9,982 nt of DNA, taken from NCBI GenBank assembly GCA_903827345.1, contig CAIKID010000205.1:1-9982 (forward strand). The letters run 5' to 3'. The translations under genes were made by a program, and so were the position numbers. Origin of the DNA: an uncultured Actinomycetes bacterium. GTDB lineage: Bacteria; Actinomycetota; Actinomycetes; Nanopelagicales; Nanopelagicaceae. How positions within the stretch are numbered: position 1 is the first letter of the stretch; every line of letters begins with the position of its first letter. Below the pieces are notes generated by a model. That model searched no databases. It was given only the letters and a program-made list of their open reading frames with translations, and was not told the origin of the DNA. Of this stretch, positions 5,887-9,982 are shown in pieces.

Positions 5887-5918
5887 CGAAGAGGTGCTGA
5901 GGGGATCAGCCCTCTTCG
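5887..5918. terminator. Hairpin terminator between convergent genes
   Basis: CGAAGAGG-T-GCTGA (5887-5900) pairs with TCAGC-CCTCTTCG (5906-5918): 13 base pairs with one bulged T and a five-base loop GGGGA. It stands 20 bases after the stop of the SnoaL-like gene. The right arm contains the stop and last codons of the minus-strand DUF2157-like gene, so the stem is also coding. T-rich sequence after the stem is weak on the plus side (TTTGC) and absent on the minus side, as is often seen in Actinobacteria. Confidence 0.72.
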
Positions 5919-6859
5919 TTTGCAACTTTCGAAATATCGTTCTTGGATCTCCTCAATGAATAGATACTCCCTGTCACAAAAAATACGCCGGATGTTAATA
6001 GACCGAGCGCTGCTCCCAAGGACCCACCAAGAGTAGTACCGACGAACTCACCGGTACCTACAGTGATTGCCGCTATCCCACCTACTAGCAACGGCCACTC
6101 TGGTGCACGTGAATAGAGCCAACTGGCTACCATTGCAATTGCTATACATATTAGATAAGTAAGAAACCGGACCGTTCCTCCGTAAAGCATCTGTCCGCTG
6201 ACAAATAGCATCGCCATTGCCACAGCGTCACCGAATGCCCTATTAAAGAAGTTGTTGTTGGCGAGGTACAACCAAATAGCACCAATGGTTCCCAGAATCA
6301 ACGAAATAATAATGGAATTGTTAAGCAAGTGAGGGAATAGTGAATTTCCCCCAGAGAAGGCGAATGCAATCGAAAAGCCAGCCAAACTCAGTTCACCGAG
6401 AATTGTCCGGTACAGGATAAAGGCGAAATAGGTGACGAGCCAGCCGACAAGTAAGGCGAGAGTTACTAACTCATTGCTATTTGATCTGATAACGATGATT
6501 GCCATAGTGGCACAGATCGACGATACGACTCCAAGCAATCCCGCTAGTCGGGTCCGCGAATTGGTGGTTTTACCCGTCACTCTCGCTGCGACGAATAGCA
6601 ATATTGCTGCCAGTAAGAAAAGTGAGAACTGAGCAATTCGCGAGATATGCCGCCAGCTCTGGCTAAAGAGGATCAACAATGCAATTAATATAAAGATTCC
6701 ACCCAAATACCCTCCGACCTCTGAAAGGACTTTGCGCTTCGACCCATCTTCTTCTGTGGCTTTGCGGAACTCAGTTTCGACCTTGAGGGCATCTTCTTGG
6801 CTTAGCTCCCCGCGAGAAACTAAATTCTCGAGTGCCTGAGTCAGTTTCTTATCGGCCAT
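5906..6859 (-). CDS. DUF2157-like polytopic membrane protein
   Basis: 317 residues. A soluble charged N-terminal segment (about 1-44, with LENLVSRGELSQEDALKVET) is followed by about nine or ten hydrophobic helices (roughly 47-66, 76-93, 105-124, 131-150, 155-170, 181-199, 209-224, 231-248, 256-272, 278-298), then a short charged tail. The cytoplasmic head followed by GGYLGGIFILIALLILFSQSW resembles DUF2157 proteins, whose function is unknown. No enzymatic motif stands out. It starts 9 bases after the stop of the upstream membrane protein gene without a strong ribosome site (only GAGTAA about 10 bases before), so coupled translation is likely. Last gene of the minus-strand cluster; its end lies within the terminator stem. 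Confidence 0.72.
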   Translation of the reverse strand: MADKKLTQALENLVSRGELSQEDALKVETEFRKATEEDGSKRKVLSEVGGYLGGIFILIALLILFSQSWRHISRIAQFSLFLLAAILLFVAARVTGKTTNSRTRLAGLLGVVSSICATMAIIVIRSNSNELVTLALLVGWLVTYFAFILYRTILGELSLAGFSIAFAFSGGNSLFPHLLNNSIIISLILGTIGAIWLYLANNNFFNRAFGDAVAMAMLFVSGQMLYGGTVRFLTYLICIAIAMVASWLYSRAPEWPLLVGGIAAITVGTGEFVGTTLGGSLGAALGLLTSGVFFVTGSIYSLRRSKNDISKVANEEG

Positions 6860-6868
6860 ATCGCGATT

Positions 6869-8053
6869 TTACTCGTGCTTTGCCGGGCGTAACTGGCTGA
6901 GGAGAAAGAGATTGAGAATTATCGAGAGGGCGACCATCGCGCCGCCTACAAGGAAGAGTGCCCGAGAGAAATTAGCAGCCAAAACCCCCAGCCCCCCGTT
7001 ATGGAGAATCAATCTAGTTACCTTCAGCCGATCGGAAACATTTACATTCAACCGGGCATTCGATGGTCCCCCACCAAGGACTGCTGGTATCAGATATGAA
7101 AGTGCGCCCAATCCCATTTGAAGTGCGAAGCCAATCCCCAAGATATATATAAGGGATTCGGCACGAGAACTCACCAATTTCCATTTTTCGTTGGTGGCGA
7201 CATCAACAGTCAAACTAATCAAGGAGACACCTAGCCAGATGATGGATGCGACAGTGCTAAGAAATGAGAAGGGGCTCTTCATTTGCGCTATGAATCGTAC
7301 ATGTGGAGCTAAAAGGTAAATCCACGAGGCAAGATAAACGAGGATTCCTAGAAGAGCGATAAGGCGTAAATTGGCTATCGAACCCAGATCAATCATCAAG
7401 ACCGAACTGGCCAACCAGGGCAGAGATTTATACCCATGGCGCTCTGCTTTATCTGGGAGTTGAGTTCGCAGCATCGTCGGGATAAATGTGATTAAAGTAC
7501 CGGCAACGGTGATACCCACCCATCCAAAGATATTGGTGGAATAGTGAGCGACTAGAAGTCGGTACTTGAATTCACCCTTGGGACCTTGGGACAGTAATCC
7601 GCCAAGAACCCCGCCCAGAATAAGAAAGAGGGCACTTACGATGTAGAAGCGTGGAATCTTTTTGAATCGAGTTGGGAGTGCTCTCGCAATTTGAATTTGA
7701 ATCGATCGCACGTGTAGTCCAGCGCTGATGACTACCGCCGCTGCTCCAATGGCCATCAAGAATTTAAGCCCTTGTATCTTTCCCACGATGACAGATATGA
7801 CACCGAGATTAAGAATTATCACTCGTACTAGGTAACGCTTGCGGTCGGCCTCTTGCGGCAACCGCAACATAGTTGCGGTGAAATGCGAGCTCCATACGAA
7901 GATTAAATTGGTGATTGCGCCGAGAAGTAATAGGTGTACCAATATCCACTTCGGATCACCACTCCCACTGATCCAGGGCAAGCCAATGATCAGAGCAAGA
8001 AGGTAAATGGGTGTCGGAATGTGGGCGTATCTATGCCACTTATCCCTTCGCAT
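6869..8053 (-). CDS. Polytopic membrane protein like the membrane half of actinobacterial multicopper oxidases
   Basis: 394 residues from ATG 8053, with roughly ten to twelve membrane helices. VHLLLLGAITNLIFVWSSHF (39-58) and AHYSTNIFGWVGITVAGTL (169-187) followed by PTMLRTQLP resemble the membrane region fused to copper oxidase/nitrite-reductase-like domains in Actinobacteria. H40, H58, H170 and H351 are candidate metal or heme ligands. No copper-oxidase domain follows; the protein ends RPAKHE. An in-frame ATG at 8104 would add 17 residues (MAAECNLRRPYSNYNQR), but it lacks a ribosome site and lies inside a perfect inverted repeat. ATG 8053 instead lies directly behind TACAAT. It follows the DUF4242 gene and precedes the DUF2157-like gene by 9 bases. 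Role unknown; metal- or redox-linked function is inference. Confidence 0.8.
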   Translation of the reverse strand: MRRDKWHRYAHIPTPIYLLALIIGLPWISGSGDPKWILVHLLLLGAITNLIFVWSSHFTATMLRLPQEADRKRYLVRVIILNLGVISVIVGKIQGLKFLMAIGAAAVVISAGLHVRSIQIQIARALPTRFKKIPRFYIVSALFLILGGVLGGLLSQGPKGEFKYRLLVAHYSTNIFGWVGITVAGTLITFIPTMLRTQLPDKAERHGYKSLPWLASSVLMIDLGSIANLRLIALLGILVYLASWIYLLAPHVRFIAQMKSPFSFLSTVASIIWLGVSLISLTVDVATNEKWKLVSSRAESLIYILGIGFALQMGLGALSYLIPAVLGGGPSNARLNVNVSDRLKVTRLILHNGGLGVLAANFSRALFLVGGAMVALSIILNLFLLSQLRPAKHE

Positions 8054-8059
8054 TCGTTG

Positions 8060-8065
8060 ATTGTA
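8060..8065 (-). promoter_or_regulatory. -10 box for a leaderless membrane-protein message
   Basis: TACAAT on the minus strand occupies exactly -12 to -7 if transcription starts at the A of ATG 8053, and matches TATAAT in five of six positions. No -35 match is visible 17 bases upstream; that place is covered by the inverted repeat at 8072-8106. It supports the shorter start of the membrane protein and an internal promoter inside the cluster. Confidence 0.45.
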
Positions 8066-8071
8066 GTTTGA

Positions 8072-8106
8072 ATATGGCCGCCGCAGGTTACATTCGGCGG
8101 CCATAT
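8072..8106. repeat. Perfect 12-bp inverted repeat upstream of the membrane protein
   Basis: ATATGGCCGCCG (8072-8083) and CGGCGGCCATAT (8095-8106) are exact reverse complements around 11 bases. It lies 18 bases after the stop of the DUF4242 gene and 18 bases before ATG 8053 in the minus-strand sense. Half-site centres are 23 bp apart, about two helical turns, and the centre falls near -36 of the proposed promoter. It may be an operator for a dimeric regulator, or a GC-rich terminator or processing hairpin without a U-tract. Confidence 0.7.
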
Positions 8107-8124
8107 CGACAAGCGAAACGGACT

Positions 8125-8406
8125 TTAACGACCTTTTTCTGGATTTAAAACACCACCGATGGGAACGACGCTGTTTGCAGGAAATCCTCCACGCTTAGCG
8201 TGTTCGCGGATGATCGCCTCATCTGAAGCGGCATAAATACAGTAAATCTTGTCTCCTGCTGCATAACTTTCAATCCACTCGATGGCACCACCCTCTTGGT
8301 GCATCGCATCGAGAACTCCATCACTTACCTTGGAAATATTCTTTAAATCTTCCTCTGCAAGTGATCCTGCGCCAGGAATTTCTCGTTCGATAATGTACCG
8401 CTGCAT
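8125..8406 (-). CDS. DUF4242 protein, SCO4226-like nickel-binding family
   Basis: 93 residues, the normal length of this small ferredoxin-like-fold family (PF14026). The hallmark stretches are all present: YIIEREIPGAGSLAEEDLKN (4-23), IEWIESYAAGDKIYCIYAAS (about 42-61) and IREHAKRGGFPANSV (about 66-80). SCO4226 of Streptomyces binds nickel; whether this one does is inferred from family only, with the histidine in REHAKRGGFP as the obvious conserved candidate. ATG 8406 has a strong ribosome site (AAGGAGAG, 8410-8417). It is the first gene of the minus-strand cluster, with the two membrane proteins downstream. Its leader can fold (8422-8458). Confidence 0.9.
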   Translation of the reverse strand: MQRYIIEREIPGAGSLAEEDLKNISKVSDGVLDAMHQEGGAIEWIESYAAGDKIYCIYAASDEAIIREHAKRGGFPANSVVPIGGVLNPEKGR

Positions 8407-8421
8407 AATCTCTCCTTAAGT

Positions 8422-8458
8422 TGGGTGCAATTAGGGAAAGCAATCCTTTCTAAACCCA
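8422..8458 (-). promoter_or_regulatory. Possible leader hairpin of the DUF4242 gene
   Basis: On the plus strand TGGGT, TTA and GAAAG (8422-8440) face CTTTC, TAA and ACCCA (8446-8458): 13 pairs in three blocks with unpaired GCAA and GG on one side. It lies directly upstream of the ribosome site. Several GCAAT/ATTGC repeats occur nearby (for example an inverted pair at 8468-8479). It does not match a riboswitch class I know. Confidence 0.25.
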
Positions 8459-8481
8459 GCAGCTGAGGCAATGAATTGCAC

Positions 8482-8487
8482 ATCATA
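8482..8487 (-). promoter_or_regulatory. -10 candidate for the DUF4242 gene
   Basis: TATGAT on the minus strand (five of six matches to TATAAT) would start transcription near 8475, giving a leader of about 70 bases that includes the possible hairpin at 8422-8458. No -35 match is seen 16-18 bases upstream, so this is tentative. Confidence 0.25.
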
Positions 8488-8518
8488 AAATTTTGTATTG
8501 GATATTTAGTTAGAAACG

Positions 8519-8547
8519 TAGACAGCAAATTCGTGGGGCTATACGCT
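8519..8547 (+). promoter_or_regulatory. Promoter candidate for the PLP decarboxylase
   Basis: TAGACA (8519-8524; five of six to TTGACA), a 17-base spacer and TACGCT (8542-8547), which fits the actinobacterial TANNNT pattern. An alternative -10, TATACG at 8540, would give a short 15-base spacer. Transcription would start near 8554, leaving a short leader that contains the ribosome site GGGAGG (8565-8570). Confidence 0.35.
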
Positions 8548-8576
8548 CGGGATCTTGAGTTTTAGGGAGGCTCCAC

Positions 8577-9953
8577 GTGAGCGCAAATGGTGATAATTAT
8601 AAGAACGTTCTGCAGATCGCGGCCAAGCATGCGCAATCATGGCTGGATGCGATACCAGTCCGTGATGTAAATCCTTCGAGGAACGCCAATGAAGTTGCCA
8701 TGGACTACGGCACGCAATTGCCCGATGGGCCAACCGAGCCATCGATTGTCGTTGAAAAACTCGCAACTGCAGGAGAAGCGGGTTTGATGGCGATGGGCTC
8801 TGGTCGATTCTTTGGGTGGGTGATTGGCGGAACCCTCCCCGCCTCCCTTGGCGCAGATTGGCTTGTAAGCGCGTGGGACCAAAACAGCGCATCTCGAATT
8901 GCAACTCCTACAACTGCGGCTGTTGAAGAGATAGCCGCAAATTGGCTATTGGATTTACTCGGCCTGCCCGCGACTGCCGATGTTGGATTTCCAACCGGTG
9001 GGATGATGGCTAACTTCACTGGATTAATTTCTGCTCGCCAAAAAGTGTTGACAGATGTTGGATGGGATCTCGACCGGCTTGGATTGAATGGTGCTCCACC
9101 TATCCGGGTTTTTGTCGGTGCAGAGAGGCACGACACTGTTGATCGGGCACTTCGCTACATCGGCCTAGGTGCACCAGTTGAAGTCGATGTTGACGATCAA
9201 GGTCGAATAGAGGTTGGAGCACTCAAGTGCGCACTCGAAAGTGGCTCTGGCCCGACGATCGTCGTATTGCAGGCCGGGAATCTGCACTCCGGTGCATTTG
9301 ATCCCTTTCGCCAAGCTACTGAATTGGCCCACAAGCACGGTGCCTGGGTTCACGTTGACGGAGCATTCGGTTTATGGGCTCTCGCATCACCAGAGTTACG
9401 CCCAGCTCTCGACGGCATTGAATTAGCTGACTCTTGGGCAACGGATGCCCACAAAACGCTGAATGTCCCTTACGACTGCGGCGTTGCCATCGTGGCTCAT
9501 CCATCAGCGATACGGAGCACCTTTGGAGTACATGCTAGTTATTTGATTCTTGCAGATGATGATCGAGGAGACCCTTCGGAAAAGGTGCCAGAATTTTCTC
9601 GGCGGGCTCGCGGAGTTCCAGTCTGGGCTGCAATTCTTTCGCTAGGGCGTAATGGCGTATCTGAACTCGTTAATCGGTTAGTTGCTAACGCGCGCTTGAT
9701 GGCGCAGGGCTTATCTGAAATTGAAGGGTGCGTAGTATTAAATGAGATTGCGTTCACGCAGGTATGTTTCGCCTTCGAGAACGATCAACGCACAGATGAG
9801 ATCTGCGCCCGACTGATCGACGATAAGTCTGTCTGGATCTCTGGATCCAAGTGGCGTGGCCGCAGCGTCCTTAGAGTTTCAGTAAGTAATTGGTCAACAA
9901 ATTCAGATGATGTCGCAGCCGCTGTGGCAGCGGTGCGAAGAGCGTCACTCTAG
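8577..9953 (+). CDS. Group II pyridoxal-phosphate-dependent decarboxylase
   Basis: 458 residues, full length for the aromatic-amino-acid/glutamate decarboxylase superfamily: a cytoplasmic PLP enzyme removing CO2 from an amino acid. Seen in order: FFGWVIGGTLPASLGADWL (78-96), matching the family's N-terminal substrate region; TPTTAAVEEIAANWL (110-124); FPTGGMMANF (138-147), the phosphate-binding glycine stretch; H185 in AERHDTVDRAL, expected to stack on PLP; D261 in HVDGAFG, contacting the pyridine nitrogen; K293 in TDAHKTLNVPYDCG, the PLP lysine; and FSRRARGVPVW (340-350), matching the usual GRR segment. The substrate cannot be named; some members instead act as aldehyde synthases. It starts with GTG 8577, six bases after GGGAGG, and is divergent from the DUF4242 cluster. 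Confidence 0.9.
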   Translation: MSANGDNYKNVLQIAAKHAQSWLDAIPVRDVNPSRNANEVAMDYGTQLPDGPTEPSIVVEKLATAGEAGLMAMGSGRFFGWVIGGTLPASLGADWLVSAWDQNSASRIATPTTAAVEEIAANWLLDLLGLPATADVGFPTGGMMANFTGLISARQKVLTDVGWDLDRLGLNGAPPIRVFVGAERHDTVDRALRYIGLGAPVEVDVDDQGRIEVGALKCALESGSGPTIVVLQAGNLHSGAFDPFRQATELAHKHGAWVHVDGAFGLWALASPELRPALDGIELADSWATDAHKTLNVPYDCGVAIVAHPSAIRSTFGVHASYLILADDDRGDPSEKVPEFSRRARGVPVWAAILSLGRNGVSELVNRLVANARLMAQGLSEIEGCVVLNEIAFTQVCFAFENDQRTDEICARLIDDKSVWISGSKWRGRSVLRVSVSNWSTNSDDVAAAVAAVRRASL

Positions 9954-9982
9954 GAATTACTTAGAACTACTTTCGATTAGCC

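Noticed and set aside
8539..9757. Several ORFs antisense to, or in other frames of, the decarboxylase gene
   Set aside because: Low-complexity, arginine/serine/proline-rich translations in shadow frames of a well-supported gene.
1..9982. tRNA, rRNA, CRISPR array, toxin-antitoxin or defence system
   Set aside because: No cloverleaf, no regularly spaced repeats and no nuclease, toxin or integrase motifs were seen on either strand.

Overview
The window looks like a chromosomal accessory segment of an actinobacterium with only moderate GC (near or slightly below 50% by eye). Three things suggest this: a DUF4242/SCO4226-type small protein, a membrane protein resembling the membrane half of actinobacterial multicopper oxidases, and several genes whose start codon sits directly behind a -10-like box (leaderless transcripts, common in Actinobacteria). 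Streamlined freshwater lineages (Nanopelagicales-like) would fit, but this is inference from style, not a marker gene. No rRNA, tRNA, CRISPR, transposase or phage gene was seen.

Layout. Bases 1-99 hold the tail of an unidentified gene. A cupin gene (119-532, minus) is divergent from an aldo/keto reductase (631-1605), which is followed by an SDR oxidoreductase (1661-2413). A PLP enzyme of the cysteine-desulfurase-like VC1184 type (2415-3617, minus) converges on the SDR with one base between the stops. Bases 3618-5092 are a decayed zone: a SnoaL-like gene reduced to its two ends with a frameshift (3735-3919, minus), a second broken copy of the SDR start (3987-4087), a hairpin, one unrecognised orphan gene (4206-4736), and about 350 bases with palindromes but no secure gene. 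Two NTF2-fold genes follow (5093-5467 and 5495-5866), closed by a strong hairpin terminator at 5887-5918. A minus-strand cluster then runs DUF4242 protein (8125-8406), polytopic membrane protein (6869-8053) and DUF2157-like membrane protein (5906-6859). Divergent from it is a group II PLP decarboxylase (8577-9953).

How the genes may work together. Cupin, AKR, SDR and NTF2/SnoaL proteins often occur together in small-molecule (carbonyl, aromatic, polyketide-like) metabolism; no specific pathway can be read here. The broken SDR and SnoaL copies show that the same gene types were once present in more copies and are being lost. The 8.4-5.9 kb cluster looks membrane- and perhaps metal-related.

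The best leads are the duplicated SDR start with a 24-bp identical repeat, the gutted SnoaL gene, the orphan gene behind a borrowed leader, and a perfect 12-bp inverted repeat at 8072-8106 that argues for a later start of the membrane protein. I found no clear new defence or mobile system.
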